Below are positions 37,070 through 48,100 of a stretch of DNA of 64,000 nt, piece by piece. This DNA comes from Photobacterium chitinilyticum (lineage in GTDB: Bacteria; Pseudomonadota; Gammaproteobacteria; Enterobacterales; Vibrionaceae): assembly GCF_004104355.1 (NCBI RefSeq), contig NZ_RJLM01000010.1, forward strand, positions 1 to 64,000. Direction: 5' to 3'. Numbering within the stretch: position 1 is the stretch's first letter; the number at the start of each line of letters is the position of its first letter. The notes under the pieces are model-generated. The model searched no databases and was not told where the DNA came from. It saw only the letters and a program-made list of their open reading frames with translations. The position numbers were made by a program, and so were the translations under genes.

Positions 37070-38563
37070 CTAGAGCAGACGTTTTCGCTGGTTAGACGGC
37101 GGAATTCCCAAGGATTCACGGTATTTGGCGATGGTACGCCGTGCTACCATAATTCCTTGTTCCGCCAGCAATGTCGCAATTTTACTGTCACTTAGTGGCT
37201 TCGCCTGATTTTCAGCGGCAACCAGTTTCTTCACCAGTGCCCGAATAGCGGTCGAAGAGCATTCTCCGCCATTATCCGTACTAACGTGACTTGAGAAGAA
37301 ATATTTCAATTCAAAGATACCACGAGGTGTGTGCATATACTTCTGCGTCGTTACTCGTGAAATCGTTGATTCATGCATTTCTACTGCCAGTGCAATATCA
37401 TTGAGTACCATTGGCTTCATAGCTTCCTCGCCATATTCAAAGAAGTCCTGCTGGTGCTCAACAATGCAGCGGGCGACTTTTAGCAGCGTTTCGTTGCGGC
37501 TTTCCAGGCTTTTGATGAGCCATTTTGCATCCTGCAGATGGGTGCGAATGAACTGGCTGTCAGCACTGTTGCGGGTGTTTTTGCTTAATGCCGCATATTG
37601 TTGGTTGACCCGGATACGCGGTACGCTGTCGGGGTTGATGGTGACGATCCATTTTCCGTGATCTTTAAAGACGGAAACATCCGGCACCACATATTCTGTT
37701 TCAGAAGCGACAACACGATTGCCCGGGCGTGGGTCAAGATCGTGGATTAGCTGCATCACCGCTTTCAGTTCTGCTTCTTTGAGCTTGGTCTCGCGCATCA
37801 ATTGGCGATAGTCGCGGTTAGCTAGCAAGTTAATGTGTTGATTAAGTAGAATTTTAGCTTCTGTTAACCAAGGTGTATCTTCAGGGAAGGTGGCGAGTTG
37901 AAGCAGCAGGCATTCCTGCAAGTTACGCGAAGCAACACCAAGTGGGTCAAACTGCTGTACACGCTTTAATACCGCTTCTACCTCATCAAGCTCGACTTCT
38001 TCATCGCCCATACTTTCTAAGATTTCGTCGGTAGAGCAGGTGAGGTAACCTTTGTCATCAACTGCATCAATAATCGCGGTGGCAATGGTCAAATCGGTGT
38101 CACTGAAAGGTGTCAGTTGCACTTGCCACATTAGGTAATCTTGCAGGCTCTCGGTGGTTTCGCCTTGATAGACGGGCATGTCATCGTCGATAGCAATACC
38201 GGTACTGCCGGTTCCGGCACTGTAGACATCATCCCAGGTTGTATCAACAGGAAGCTCTTCCGGCATCTCACGTTGTTCAATGACTTCTGAGGTATCAAAC
38301 GGTTCCGGGTCATTGCCCGAGTCACTTTCCTGTGCTGATATTTCGCTATTGTCCTGTCCGTCGGGCTTATTTTCTTCAGCGTTAGGTGCGGCTTCGGCTT
38401 CATTGGTATTCTCATCCAGCTCCAACAGCGGATTCGCGTCCAGTGCCTCTTGAATTTCCTGTTGAAGATCCAAGGTGGATAACTGCAACAGGCGAATCGC
38501 TTGCTGCAATTGCGGCGTCATTGCCAGTTGTTGACCTAGTTTGAGCTGGAGCGAGGTTTTCAT
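37070..38563 (-). CDS. rpoN: RNA polymerase sigma-54 factor RpoN
   Basis: Alternative sigma factor for enhancer-dependent promoters such as nitrogen and flagellar genes. The 497 residues show the Gln/Leu-rich activator region I ([21 protein letters not shown]), an acidic region II at about 50-115, the core-binding domain and the C-terminal RpoN box [10 protein letters not shown]. All parts appear intact. It lies downstream of lptB with a 110-bp gap that contains a strong hairpin. Confidence 0.97.
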   Translation of the reverse strand: MKTSLQLKLGQQLAMTPQLQQAIRLLQLSTLDLQQEIQEALDANPLLELDENTNEAEAAPNAEENKPDGQDNSEISAQESDSGNDPEPFDTSEVIEQREMPEELPVDTTWDDVYSAGTGSTGIAIDDDMPVYQGETTESLQDYLMWQVQLTPFSDTDLTIATAIIDAVDDKGYLTCSTDEILESMGDEEVELDEVEAVLKRVQQFDPLGVASRNLQECLLLQLATFPEDTPWLTEAKILLNQHINLLANRDYRQLMRETKLKEAELKAVMQLIHDLDPRPGNRVVASETEYVVPDVSVFKDHGKWIVTINPDSVPRIRVNQQYAALSKNTRNSADSQFIRTHLQDAKWLIKSLESRNETLLKVARCIVEHQQDFFEYGEEAMKPMVLNDIALAVEMHESTISRVTTQKYMHTPRGIFELKYFFSSHVSTDNGGECSSTAIRALVKKLVAAENQAKPLSDSKIATLLAEQGIMVARRTIAKYRESLGIPPSNQRKRLL

Positions 38564-38608
38564 ATATGCGTATGTACCTTGTTGTTATCTTTTATTATGG
38601 TGCCAAGA

Positions 38609-38640
38609 ACGGCTTAAACATTAGCAGTCATTAAGCCGTT
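38609..38640 (-). other. Hairpin between lptB and rpoN
   Basis: A perfect 10-bp inverted repeat AACGGCTTAA/TTAAGCCGTT has a 12-base loop. On the minus strand it lies 34 bases after the lptB stop and 46 bases before the rpoN start, with no long T-run. It could be a weak attenuator, an RNA processing site or part of the rpoN leader. Confidence 0.6.
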
Positions 38641-38673
38641 ATAAACTGGCTCCTGGTACGTCCTTACTAATAA

Positions 38674-39399
38674 CTATAGACGGAACTGGTCGCCCAGATA
38701 GACTCGTTTTACGTGCTCGTCGTTGAGAACATCACTCGGGGTCCCGTGGGCGATGAGCTGCCCCTGACTAACGATGTAAGCATGTTCACATACATCAAGT
38801 GTCTCTCTGACATTATGATCGGTGATGAGAACACCCAGCCCACGATCACGTAAATGTTCGATAACCTTTTTGATGTCGATCACAGATATAGGATCAACCC
38901 CAGCAAAAGGTTCATCAAGCAAAATGAATTTTGGATTGGCAGCTAGTGCCCGGGCAATTTCGACCCGGCGACGTTCTCCCCCTGATAATGCCATGCCTAA
39001 ACTATTACGAATGTGCTGGATGTGGAATTCATCCAATAATTCTTCTAATTTATCCTGGCGCTCGGCTTTGCTTAGCTCCTTTCGAGTTTGCAATACCGCC
39101 ATCAGGTTATCGTGAACTGTCAGCTTGCGGAAAATGGATGCTTCCTGGGGCAGGTAACCGATACCCATTCTTGAACGGTTATGCATCGGCTGCAGGCTGA
39201 TGTCGTTACCGTCGATGCTTATTGTGCCCTCGTCCCGGGCGACCAAGCCAACAATCATATAGAAAGATGTTGTTTTGCCTGCACCATTTGGGCCCAGCAA
39301 GCCGACGATTTTGCCGGAATGGACTTCCAGGCTGACGTCTGAAACGACTTTGCGGCCATTATAGCTCTTAGCTAAGTGTTCTGCTTTTAACGTTGCCAT
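38674..39399 (-). CDS. lptB: LPS export ABC transporter ATPase LptB
   Basis: ATPase of the LptB2FGC complex that extracts LPS from the inner membrane. The 241-residue product has Walker [10 protein letters not shown] near residue 36, signature [15 protein letters not shown], Walker B FILLDEPF and the switch His in LITDHNV. The transmembrane partners lptF and lptG are encoded elsewhere. It follows lptA by 9 bp. Confidence 0.97.
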   Translation of the reverse strand: MATLKAEHLAKSYNGRKVVSDVSLEVHSGKIVGLLGPNGAGKTTSFYMIVGLVARDEGTISIDGNDISLQPMHNRSRMGIGYLPQEASIFRKLTVHDNLMAVLQTRKELSKAERQDKLEELLDEFHIQHIRNSLGMALSGGERRRVEIARALAANPKFILLDEPFAGVDPISVIDIKKVIEHLRDRGLGVLITDHNVRETLDVCEHAYIVSQGQLIAHGTPSDVLNDEHVKRVYLGDQFRL

Positions 39400-39408
39400 A
39401 ATTGCCGC

Positions 39409-39912
39409 TTACTTATTGTTGCTGTTAAGTTGGTTGGGTTGCAAAATCGTAGTGACACGCTTCTTGCTGCCACTTTCTGCCACGAGTTTTTGCTCATCAA
39501 TCTTGTAACTGATGACTTTGCCCTGAATTTCACTGCCTTCCTGGATCAGGATTGCTTCATCGGTCATTTTCAAAAACTCTGTCGATGTTTCGTAGCGCAT
39601 TTTACGCGCGGCACCATCGATAGGCTTTCCGTCATCCATCTCCTGATGGAAGGTCGCAGGGTTACCATAGGCATCGATGGTTTCCTTGCCTTCACTGCCC
39701 TCCGGGCGGGTGACGACAACTTTATCGGCACGGATATCAATACTGCCCTGACGTAAGACCACATTACCGGTAAAGGTCACGATATTTTTTTGAATATCGA
39801 GCTGTTGGTTATCCGAATCGATATATATTGGCTGCTCTGTATCGTTACTTAATGCCCAGCTTGATGCACTGATACAAAGGCAGAGCAGGGTACTAATTTT
39901 GTAAAGCTTCAT
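39409..39912 (-). CDS. lptA: LPS transport periplasmic protein LptA
   Basis: A 167-residue periplasmic bridge protein with a cleavable signal peptide (about 1-20, ending SSWA) and an OstA-like beta-jellyroll. The pattern QPIYIDSDNQQLDIQKNIVTFTGNV is typical. It links LptC in the inner membrane to LptD in the outer membrane. It overlaps lptC by 20 bp. Confidence 0.94.
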   Translation of the reverse strand: MKLYKISTLLCLCISASSWALSNDTEQPIYIDSDNQQLDIQKNIVTFTGNVVLRQGSIDIRADKVVVTRPEGSEGKETIDAYGNPATFHQEMDDGKPIDGAARKMRYETSTEFLKMTDEAILIQEGSEIQGKVISYKIDEQKLVAESGSKKRVTTILQPNQLNSNNK

Positions 39913-40456
39913 ATCTACCTTTTACATTCTTTAATAAGGTCGCCACACTGCGTTCCATATTTCCCTTCATTCCTGTCCCTTCGTTCTGGAAGGAGGCACC
40001 GGTAATGAATACGTGATCAGGTGTGTCGAAATCTTTGCTGATCAGGTCAAGTCTCAGGTTTTCAGTCTGGATTACCTTGACCGCAGATTCTGGCAATAGG
40101 TTAAAAATACGGACATTGCCGGTCATCTGCAGTACCTGGTTTTTATCCAGTCTGGCGGTGTTTGAACTGATACGCCATTCAGTTTCGGTACCGTTACGAT
40201 AAACCCATAATACAGGTTCGACAAAGTCGGTATCGCCACTTTTGCTGAAATGCTCCAGGTACTCAGAATCTATCTGATAGCTGCGCAAGCCAGATTCGTT
40301 AAACGAGGTGTTGACGACGGCATTGCCGGTAAATAGCGGCTTTTCTGCGTCAGGCTCCACCTGAATATCTTCCTGCCATTGTTTTTCCAGCAGGTAATAG
40401 CCAGTCCATGCACATAAGAGCAACAACAATGCATAGAGTAGCCTTTTCAAGGTCAT
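39893..40456 (-). CDS. lptC: LPS export protein LptC
   Basis: A 187-residue bitopic protein with one N-terminal membrane helix at about 5-22 and a periplasmic beta-jellyroll domain. It receives LPS from LptB2FG and passes it to LptA. It overlaps kdsC by 4 bp and lptA by 20 bp, so the kds and lpt genes appear translationally coupled. Confidence 0.92.
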   Translation of the reverse strand: MTLKRLLYALLLLLCAWTGYYLLEKQWQEDIQVEPDAEKPLFTGNAVVNTSFNESGLRSYQIDSEYLEHFSKSGDTDFVEPVLWVYRNGTETEWRISSNTARLDKNQVLQMTGNVRIFNLLPESAVKVIQTENLRLDLISKDFDTPDHVFITGASFQNEGTGMKGNMERSVATLLKNVKGRYEALQN

Positions 40457-41004
40457 ATACTTAGGCCTTTATGTTTATCTAATTCGCCTTTGGCTTCAAG
40501 GATCAAGTCACAGACCTCGCGAACGGCACCAGATCCGCCTTGAATTCGGGTAACAAAATCAGCCCGGCGAGCGAGAAGAGGGTGACCATCTGCAACACAG
40601 ACTGATAATCCGATCTTTTCCATCACCGGCCAGTCAATCAGGTCATCGCCGATATAGGCAGTGTGCTCCGGTGCAATACCGAGACTTTTCTCAATATCGG
40701 CATAGGCGGCCAGCTTGTTGTCCTGCCCCTGGTAGACGTGCTTGATACCCAGCGCAGACATACGGTTTTCTACAATCGCTGACTTACGGCCAGTAATGAT
40801 AGCAATCTCAATCCCGGCAGCCATCAGAGACTTGATACCATAGCCATCACGGGTGTGAAATGTCTTCAGTTCTTCACCGTCGTTTCCCATGTAAATACGG
40901 CCATCGGAAAAGACCCCGTCGACATCGCAGATCAATAGCTGGATATTTTTTGCCTGCTGATACACCGTTTGACAGACGGGACCATAAATAGTTTCGATTA
41001 GCAT
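40453..41004 (-). CDS. kdsC: 3-deoxy-D-manno-octulosonate-8-phosphate phosphatase KdsC
   Basis: A 183-residue HAD-type phosphatase that makes Kdo from Kdo-8-phosphate for the LPS inner core. The nucleophile motif is CDVDGVFSDG (DxD) and the later acidic motif is YIGDDLIDWPV. It shares one base with the kdsD stop codon. Kdo is the first core sugar, so this pairs directly with the lpt export genes. Confidence 0.95.
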   Translation of the reverse strand: MLIETIYGPVCQTVYQQAKNIQLLICDVDGVFSDGRIYMGNDGEELKTFHTRDGYGIKSLMAAGIEIAIITGRKSAIVENRMSALGIKHVYQGQDNKLAAYADIEKSLGIAPEHTAYIGDDLIDWPVMEKIGLSVCVADGHPLLARRADFVTRIQGGSGAVREVCDLILEAKGELDKHKGLSI

Positions 41005-41975
41005 TACATGACCCCGGCTTTAAGTAGATCGTGCATATTGAGAGCACCGACCAGGCATTCATTTTCAGTGACCAGCAGGCCGCTGATTTTATGGTCTTCC
41101 ATGAGCTTCAAGCCCTCAGCCGCCAGCACTTGTGCTGAAATAGTGGCTGGGTTACGGGTCATTACCTCGCCGATAGTGGTGCTGTGGATATCAACACGAT
41201 TGTCCAGCAGGCGACGCAAGTCACCATCGGTAAAGACTCCGGTGAGCTTTTGATTGTTGTCGATGATGGCCGTCATGCCGAGCCCTTTGCGGGAAACTTC
41301 AAGCAAGGCATCTTTAATCGTGGCCTGCTCTGTGACGATTGGCAGCATTTCACCGGTGTGCATGACATCCGCAATACGCAGCAGCAACTTGCGCCCAAGC
41401 GCCCCGCCCGGATGGGAGAGGGCAAAATCATCAGCGGTAAATCCGCGCGCTTCCATCAGGGCAATAGCCAGTGCATCGCCCATTGCCAGCGTTGCCGTCG
41501 TGCTGGATGTCGGTGCCAGGTTCAGCGGGCAGGCTTCCTGGGCGACGGTGATCTGAAGATGGGTCTGAGCCAGCTTGGCCATGCTGGATTCTGGTTTTCC
41601 CGTCATGCTGATCAGCGGGATCCCCAGACGTTTGATTACAGGCAGCAGGGTCATAATCTCTGCCGCTTCACCAGAGTTAGAAATGGCGAGTACGACATCC
41701 CCCTTTTTGATCATGCCCAGATCGCCATGACTGGCTTCGCCTGGATGAACAAAGAAAGACGGGGTGCCGGTACTGGCTAGGGTTGCAGCAATTTTATTGC
41801 CGATATGGCCCGACTTCCCCATTCCCATCACAATGACCTTTCCGGTACAGCTTGCAATAAGATGGCAGGCTTCACTAAAGCTACCATTGATATACTGGGT
41901 CAGTTTTTGCAGGGCTTCTGCTTCAATTTCAATAACTTTGCGGCCAAAACCGCAATAATCAAACGTATCAGACAT
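41004..41975 (-). CDS. kdsD: Arabinose-5-phosphate isomerase KdsD
   Basis: Converts ribulose-5-phosphate to arabinose-5-phosphate, the first step of Kdo synthesis. The 323 residues comprise a SIS sugar isomerase domain (about 35-185; MGKSGHIGNKIAATLASTGTPS) and two CBS domains (about 205-320). The catalytic His region SHPGGALGRKLL is present. It lies 14 bp after yrbG. Confidence 0.95.
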   Translation of the reverse strand: MSDTFDYCGFGRKVIEIEAEALQKLTQYINGSFSEACHLIASCTGKVIVMGMGKSGHIGNKIAATLASTGTPSFFVHPGEASHGDLGMIKKGDVVLAISNSGEAAEIMTLLPVIKRLGIPLISMTGKPESSMAKLAQTHLQITVAQEACPLNLAPTSSTTATLAMGDALAIALMEARGFTADDFALSHPGGALGRKLLLRIADVMHTGEMLPIVTEQATIKDALLEVSRKGLGMTAIIDNNQKLTGVFTDGDLRRLLDNRVDIHSTTIGEVMTRNPATISAQVLAAEGLKLMEDHKISGLLVTENECLVGALNMHDLLKAGVM

Positions 41976-41989
41976 GGCTTGGGTCTCCG

Positions 41990-42955
41990 TTAAGCCGCTA
42001 GATTATAAAACAGATAGCCTTGATAGGCGACAAAGCAACAAATTAGTACAGCGCCTTCCACACGGTTGATTCTGCGACGTTTTCCGAGAGCCATTAATAC
42101 CAACAATATTGATACGCCGAGCATGACGTAGTAATCCCGTCCCATCGCCAACGGGCTCAGTACGGATGGGTTGAGTAGGCCCGGTATTCCCATGACGGCA
42201 AGAATATTGAAGACGTTGGAGCCGATAATATTACCGACAGCCATATCGTCCTCGCCTTTGTGAATACTGGCGATAGAGGCTGCCAGCTCCGGCAGGCTGG
42301 TACCGATTGCGATGATTGTCAGGCCTATCACCAGATCGCTCATGCCAAAGTACTTGGCAATAGTCACAGCAGAGTCGACCAGCATACTCGCTGCGTAAGG
42401 AAGCAATACCAGGCCGATAACTACCCAAACCAAAGCGGCTTTATTGCTGACACCGTCAGGGATCTCTGATTCTTGCTCTTTGGCAAGCGGATCGCCGGAT
42501 GCTTTTGCATTTCGGCTGATTTTGAGCATGACAAGAAGGAAGATCACGAACAGGATCACCAGTAGCACACCCTCGATGAAACCGAGATGGTTGTCCCACA
42601 GCAACGCGCCAGCGAGAAGGGTTACGACCATCATTAGCGGTAATTCGCGGCGAATGATGCCGGAACTGATGGCCAGTGGCTTAAGCAGCGCAGTTAGGCC
42701 AAGGATAAGGGCGATATTGGCAATATTCGAACCTAATACATTACCGACTGCTGTATCGGTTTTTCCGTCAAGAGCAGCTGTTGCCGAAACCATCATTTCA
42801 GGTGCCGAGGAGCCCATTGCGAGAATGGTCATACCTATTACTAATGGTGCTACACCGAGATTCTTTGCCAACGCAGCAGCGCCAAAAACAAGTCGATCTG
42901 CACTCCATACCAGTAAAGCCAAACCGATACTGAGCAACACAATGGCTTCGAGCAT
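41990..42955 (-). CDS. yrbG: Sodium/calcium exchanger family protein YrbG
   Basis: A 321-residue inner membrane protein of the CaCA family with ten predicted helices in two inverted halves. Each half has the alpha-repeat motif (MGSSAPEMMVSATAAL; IGTSLPELAASIASI), followed by GNVLGSNIANI and GNIIGSNVFNI. Ion specificity is inferred from the family; E. coli YrbG has no firmly established role. It heads the minus-strand kds-lpt-rpoN cluster, divergent from mlaF. Confidence 0.93.
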   Translation of the reverse strand: MLEAIVLLSIGLALLVWSADRLVFGAAALAKNLGVAPLVIGMTILAMGSSAPEMMVSATAALDGKTDTAVGNVLGSNIANIALILGLTALLKPLAISSGIIRRELPLMMVVTLLAGALLWDNHLGFIEGVLLVILFVIFLLVMLKISRNAKASGDPLAKEQESEIPDGVSNKAALVWVVIGLVLLPYAASMLVDSAVTIAKYFGMSDLVIGLTIIAIGTSLPELAASIASIHKGEDDMAVGNIIGSNVFNILAVMGIPGLLNPSVLSPLAMGRDYYVMLGVSILLVLMALGKRRRINRVEGAVLICCFVAYQGYLFYNLAA

Positions 42956-43356
42956 TCTTATCCCTTTTGTCGTAAATCTTTATATATAAGTCAGGGGGGC
43001 AATTTTGACGGTTCGTTGACTAAAAAGAAAGGAAAAGCCGTGACTAATTGAGCGGAGCGAGAAGTTCTTATCGTGCCTTGTCCCATTCTTTACCCAAAAA
43101 GCCTTGGTAAGTAAATGTAGCATTGTGTCTTATATTGTTGCCAGCTATGGCGAAAAACAATATGTTAGGCGCCTCATTATGGACTCATGATAGAAAGTAA
43201 AATTGCACAGTTCTAACAGTTCTCGTCTTGAGTTGGTAGCGTAATGTACCTATGATCGACGCTTAGCGTATAAATCACTAATTATATTAACCATATCGCT
43301 CTTTATTGGAGAGCGTGGAATACGAACATAAGGCCGACTAGGCCGACAGGATGGCT
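42956..43356. promoter_or_regulatory. Divergent intergenic region between yrbG and mlaF
   Basis: About 400 bp with no convincing gene. It should hold promoters for the yrbG-kds-lpt cluster (minus) and the mla-murA cluster (plus). AT-rich blocks suited to -10 boxes occur near 43270-43290. A small hairpin CGCTCT/AGAGCG lies at about 43296-43314. A 9-base tandem repeat of AGGCCGAC(T/A) lies at 43331-43348, immediately before the mlaF start. I cannot assign promoters with confidence. Confidence 0.5.
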
Positions 43357-44169
43357 ATGGAACCGAGTGAAGCGCTAGTCTCAATCAAAAATATGACGTT
43401 TTCGCGGGGTGAACGAAAAATTTTTGATGATGTGACTCTGGATGTGCCTAAAGGAAAAGTGACGGCCATTATGGGACCGTCCGGTATCGGGAAAACGACC
43501 TTACTGCGGCTTATTGGCGGCCAGATCCAGCCAGATAGCGGCGAGGTGTGGTTCGAGCGTTGGAATATCCCAACTCTGAGCCGGAGTGAGCTGTATCAGG
43601 CTCGAAATAAAATGAGCATGCTATTTCAATCCGGCGCGTTGTTCACGGATATGACTGTCTTTGACAATGTCGCATTTCCGTTAAGGGAGCATACCGACTT
43701 ACCGGAAGAGTTATTGCGTACTCTCGTGCTGTTAAAGCTGGAGGCCGTAGGGTTACGCGGTGCTGCGCAGCTAATGCCGAACGAGCTGTCGGGCGGTATG
43801 GCCCGGCGGGCAGCATTAGCAAGGGCAATAGCCCTGGACCCAGACTTAATCATGTATGATGAGCCGTTTGTCGGCCAGGACCCTATCACCATGGGAGTGC
43901 TGGTTACCTTGATACGCAGCATGAATCAGGCGCTGGGGATCACATCGGTGATTGTTTCTCATGATGTTCCGGAAGTCATGAGTATTGCCGATCATGTTTA
44001 CCTCTTGGCTGGCGGCAAAATCATTGGGCAGGGGACCCCTGACGAGCTGAGGGCAAACCCTGATCCACAGATCAGACAGTTTTTGGATGGAAATGCCGAT
44101 GGCCCGGTGCCATTTAACTTTCCGGCTCGAAGCCTGAGTGATGATATTTTCGGGATGACGGAAGAATAG
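43357..44169 (+). CDS. mlaF: Phospholipid transport ABC ATPase MlaF
   Basis: ATPase of the MlaFEDB complex that keeps outer membrane lipid asymmetry. The frame opens at 43351, but Met3 at 43357 (MEPSEALV) has ACAGG at a better distance and matches the family N-terminus; 270 residues. Walker A GPSGIGKTT, signature LSGGMARRAALARA, Walker B LIMYDEPF and switch His SHDVPE are intact. The mlaE gene follows after an 86-bp gap. Confidence 0.95.
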   Translation: MEPSEALVSIKNMTFSRGERKIFDDVTLDVPKGKVTAIMGPSGIGKTTLLRLIGGQIQPDSGEVWFERWNIPTLSRSELYQARNKMSMLFQSGALFTDMTVFDNVAFPLREHTDLPEELLRTLVLLKLEAVGLRGAAQLMPNELSGGMARRAALARAIALDPDLIMYDEPFVGQDPITMGVLVTLIRSMNQALGITSVIVSHDVPEVMSIADHVYLLAGGKIIGQGTPDELRANPDPQIRQFLDGNADGPVPFNFPARSLSDDIFGMTEE

Positions 44170-44255
44170 CTGGGCGTGCAGTCATGCGACCGGAGTGGTC
44201 GGTATGCGAGATGTCACCAGCAGATATAATATTAAAAATAAGGTAATTATCAATA

Positions 44256-45038
44256 ATGATAGCGGATTTTGTTGCGCGGCAAGGACGGCGGGGGATCGAA
44301 AAATGCCAGGCTGTCGGGCGTGCGAGTTTGTTGCTATACGGCGCGTTGGTCAGCAAGCCACAGCCAGGAAAAATGTTTCCGTTGCTAATAAGGCAGCTGT
44401 ATTCCGTCGGGGTACTGTCAGTTGCCATTATTTTGGTGTCCGGCTTGTTTATCGGTATGGTTTTGAGCCTTCAGGGCTATATTGTGCTGATTGATTTCGG
44501 GGCTGAAACAAGCCTTGGGCAGATGGTGGCCCTGTCACTGCTGCGTGAGCTGGGGCCTGTGGTGACGGCGTTGCTGTTTGCTGGCCGGGCTGGCTCGGCA
44601 CTGACCGCTGAAATTGGCTTGATGAAAGCGACCGAGCAGTTATCGAGCATGGAAATGATGGCGGTGGATCCTCTGCGCCGGGTGATAGCCCCGCGTTTCT
44701 GGGCTGGTGTGATCTCGATGCCGTTGTTGTCGTTGCTGTTCTGTGCTGTTGGTATCTGGGGCGGCCAGCTAGTTGGTGTGGACTGGAAAGGCATCGATCA
44801 TGGTAGTTTCTGGTCGGTGATGCAGTCATCGGTCGAATTAGGAAATGACATTGCTAACAGCATTATCAAAGCTGTGGTGTTTGCAATTACGGTGACTTGG
44901 ATTGCGGTATTTAATGGTTATGATGCGATACCGACATCGGAAGGGATCAGCCGGGCGACAACAAGAACGGTTGTGAACTCGTCATTGGCGGTATTGGGAT
45001 TAGATTTTGTGCTGACAGCATTGATGTTTGGGAATTAA
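44256..45038 (+). CDS. mlaE: Phospholipid transport permease MlaE
   Basis: A 260-residue MlaE permease with about five to six membrane helices. Highly conserved segments such as [21 protein letters not shown] and [18 protein letters not shown] are unchanged. It forms the transmembrane dimer of MlaFEDB. The start ATG 44256 follows AAGGTAATT and is supported by alignment with E. coli MlaE. Confidence 0.96.
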   Translation: MIADFVARQGRRGIEKCQAVGRASLLLYGALVSKPQPGKMFPLLIRQLYSVGVLSVAIILVSGLFIGMVLSLQGYIVLIDFGAETSLGQMVALSLLRELGPVVTALLFAGRAGSALTAEIGLMKATEQLSSMEMMAVDPLRRVIAPRFWAGVISMPLLSLLFCAVGIWGGQLVGVDWKGIDHGSFWSVMQSSVELGNDIANSIIKAVVFAITVTWIAVFNGYDAIPTSEGISRATTRTVVNSSLAVLGLDFVLTALMFGN

Positions 45039-45041
45039 CGG

Positions 45042-45521
45042 ATGCAACAGATAAAAAAATTAGAACTATGGGTCGGTGGGTTTGTGCTTGCTGGATTTGC
45101 TGCTTTGTTGGTATTGGTGTTTAAGGTCGCGGATGTGCAGAGTATTGGCGGGAATGAGTCTTATACTCTGAAAGCTCATTTCGACAATATCGGCGGATTA
45201 AAAGTTCGCTCGCCGATTAAAGTCGGTGGCGTGACTGTCGGTAAAATTACCGATATTACACTTGATACGGAACACTATATCCCGGTGGTTACATTGGCTA
45301 TCGAGAAAAAGTATGGCTACTTTCCTGAAACCAGTTCGGCAGCCATTCTTACATCAGGGCTGCTGGGCGAGCAGTATCTGGGTATTGAACCTGGTTTTAT
45401 TGATGAAGATATAGAAATGCTGGCTGACGGTGACTTAATTGAAGACACCAAGTCGGCATTGGTTCTGGAAGACATGATTGGCCAGGTGCTGTATAGCATT
45501 GGCGGTGATAGTAATAAGTAG
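45042..45521 (+). CDS. mlaD: Phospholipid-binding MCE protein MlaD
   Basis: A 159-residue protein with one N-terminal membrane helix at about 7-27 and a single MCE domain at about 40-115 (LKVRSPIKVGGVTVGKI). It forms the periplasmic hexameric ring of the Mla complex that accepts lipid from MlaC. It lies 3 bp after mlaE. Confidence 0.95.
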   Translation: MQQIKKLELWVGGFVLAGFAALLVLVFKVADVQSIGGNESYTLKAHFDNIGGLKVRSPIKVGGVTVGKITDITLDTEHYIPVVTLAIEKKYGYFPETSSAAILTSGLLGEQYLGIEPGFIDEDIEMLADGDLIEDTKSALVLEDMIGQVLYSIGGDSNK

Positions 45522-45526
45522 AGGAT

Positions 45527-46174
45527 ATGATGAAACTCTTTCGATATATATTGGTGATGCTACTGTCGCTCCCTTTGGTTGCCCAGGCCGGCACCGTAGA
45601 TAAAACCGATCCTTACCTGATGATACAGGTCGTCTCTCAGACCACCTTCGATCGCCTGAAAACAGAAAAGGATCAGATCCAACGTAACCCGGAGTTGCTG
45701 CGCACTATCGTGAGACAGGAGCTGCTGCCGTATATCAATACCCGTTATGCCGCTTATAAGGTGCTGGGGCCCCAGCTGAAGAAAACAACCAAAGAGCAGC
45801 GTAACAACTTTGTGAGTGCGTTTAGTGAGTACCTAGTGGCATCTTATGCCCAGGTGCTGACCCAGTATACTGATCAGGATATCAAGATAGAGTCACCGAG
45901 GTCGGTGCCTGCTGGCCGTACGATCGTATCGGTTCGGGTCGATATTCTTGATACCAAGCGCCCGCCTATCCGCCTCGACTTTAAGCTGCGCAAGAACAAA
46001 AAAACCAGTGAGTGGCAGGGCTACGATATGGTGGCTGAAGGGGTGAGTATGATCTCGACCAAGCAGAGCGAGTGGAGTGGTCAAATCCGTACCGAAGGTG
46101 TTGATGCAGTAACAATGAGTTTAAGAGAGCTTGCGGCGAAACCAATACGCCGTGAGGACAAAAACAATGAGTAA
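45527..46174 (+). CDS. mlaC: Periplasmic phospholipid-binding protein MlaC
   Basis: A 215-residue periplasmic shuttle with a signal peptide of about 22 residues (ending AQAG) and an MlaC/Ttg2 lipid-binding fold. It carries phospholipids between MlaA in the outer membrane and MlaD. ATG 45530 is an alternative start. The stop lies within mlaB, giving an 8-bp overlap. Confidence 0.93.
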   Translation: MMKLFRYILVMLLSLPLVAQAGTVDKTDPYLMIQVVSQTTFDRLKTEKDQIQRNPELLRTIVRQELLPYINTRYAAYKVLGPQLKKTTKEQRNNFVSAFSEYLVASYAQVLTQYTDQDIKIESPRSVPAGRTIVSVRVDILDTKRPPIRLDFKLRKNKKTSEWQGYDMVAEGVSMISTKQSEWSGQIRTEGVDAVTMSLRELAAKPIRREDKNNE

Positions 46175-46478
46175 GCCTAAGATTGAGTGGCGAGCCCAGG
46201 AAAATGGTTATTATTGCTTGTCAGGGGCAGTCGAACGTGACACAGTTCCAGCTTTTTGGCAGCAAAGACATGAATGGATGCCACAGGATGCCAGGGTAAA
46301 GCTCGATCTTTCTGCTTTATCTCGGGTAGACTCGGCGGGCATGGTGATGTTGCTTCATATATATCAACAGCTCAGCAGTAATGGCAGTGAACTGACGTTG
46401 CTGAATGTGCCGGAACAGCTGGTTACCTTGCTACGCCTGAGCCATGTAGAATCAATGTTAGCTGCTTGTATTGACTAA
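46167..46478 (+). CDS. mlaB: STAS-domain protein MlaB
   Basis: The start ATG 46167 (MSKPKIEW) overlaps the mlaC end by 8 bp and is preferred over the upstream 46131 frame. The 103-residue STAS domain contains DLSALSRVDSAGMVMLLHIY, with the conserved Ser/Asp region that in E. coli MlaB contacts MlaF and stabilises the ATPase. Confidence 0.92.
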   Translation: MSKPKIEWRAQENGYYCLSGAVERDTVPAFWQQRHEWMPQDARVKLDLSALSRVDSAGMVMLLHIYQQLSSNGSELTLLNVPEQLVTLLRLSHVESMLAACID

Positions 46479-46497
46479 GCAGCAGAGAGGATAGCTT

Positions 46498-48022
<1,525 letters not shown>

Positions 48023-48043
48023 ATGTTGCTAGCGCCAGAAATT

Positions 48044-48071
48044 AAAAAGCCTCGCAATGCGAGGCTTTTTT
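48044..48071 (+). terminator. Terminator shared by murA and degS
   Basis: A 12-bp stem AAAAAGCCTCGC/GCGAGGCTTTTT has a 3-base loop and flanking A and T runs. It works in both directions for the convergent genes. Confidence 0.93.
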
Positions 48072-48100
48072 GTATGTTTTTCTAGTTTCTAGCCACTTTA

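Noticed and set aside
41184-41780. A 198-codon open frame opposite kdsD
   Set aside because: It lies wholly within kdsD, which has full SIS and CBS domains. There is no ribosome binding site and the composition is implausible.
42444-42989. A 181-codon open frame opposite yrbG
   Set aside because: Antisense to a conserved exchanger gene; its sequence has no family resemblance.
44195-44494. A 99-codon frame starting in the mlaF-mlaE gap
   Set aside because: Most of it overlaps mlaE in another frame. The gap itself is too short for a gene and shows no ribosome binding site.
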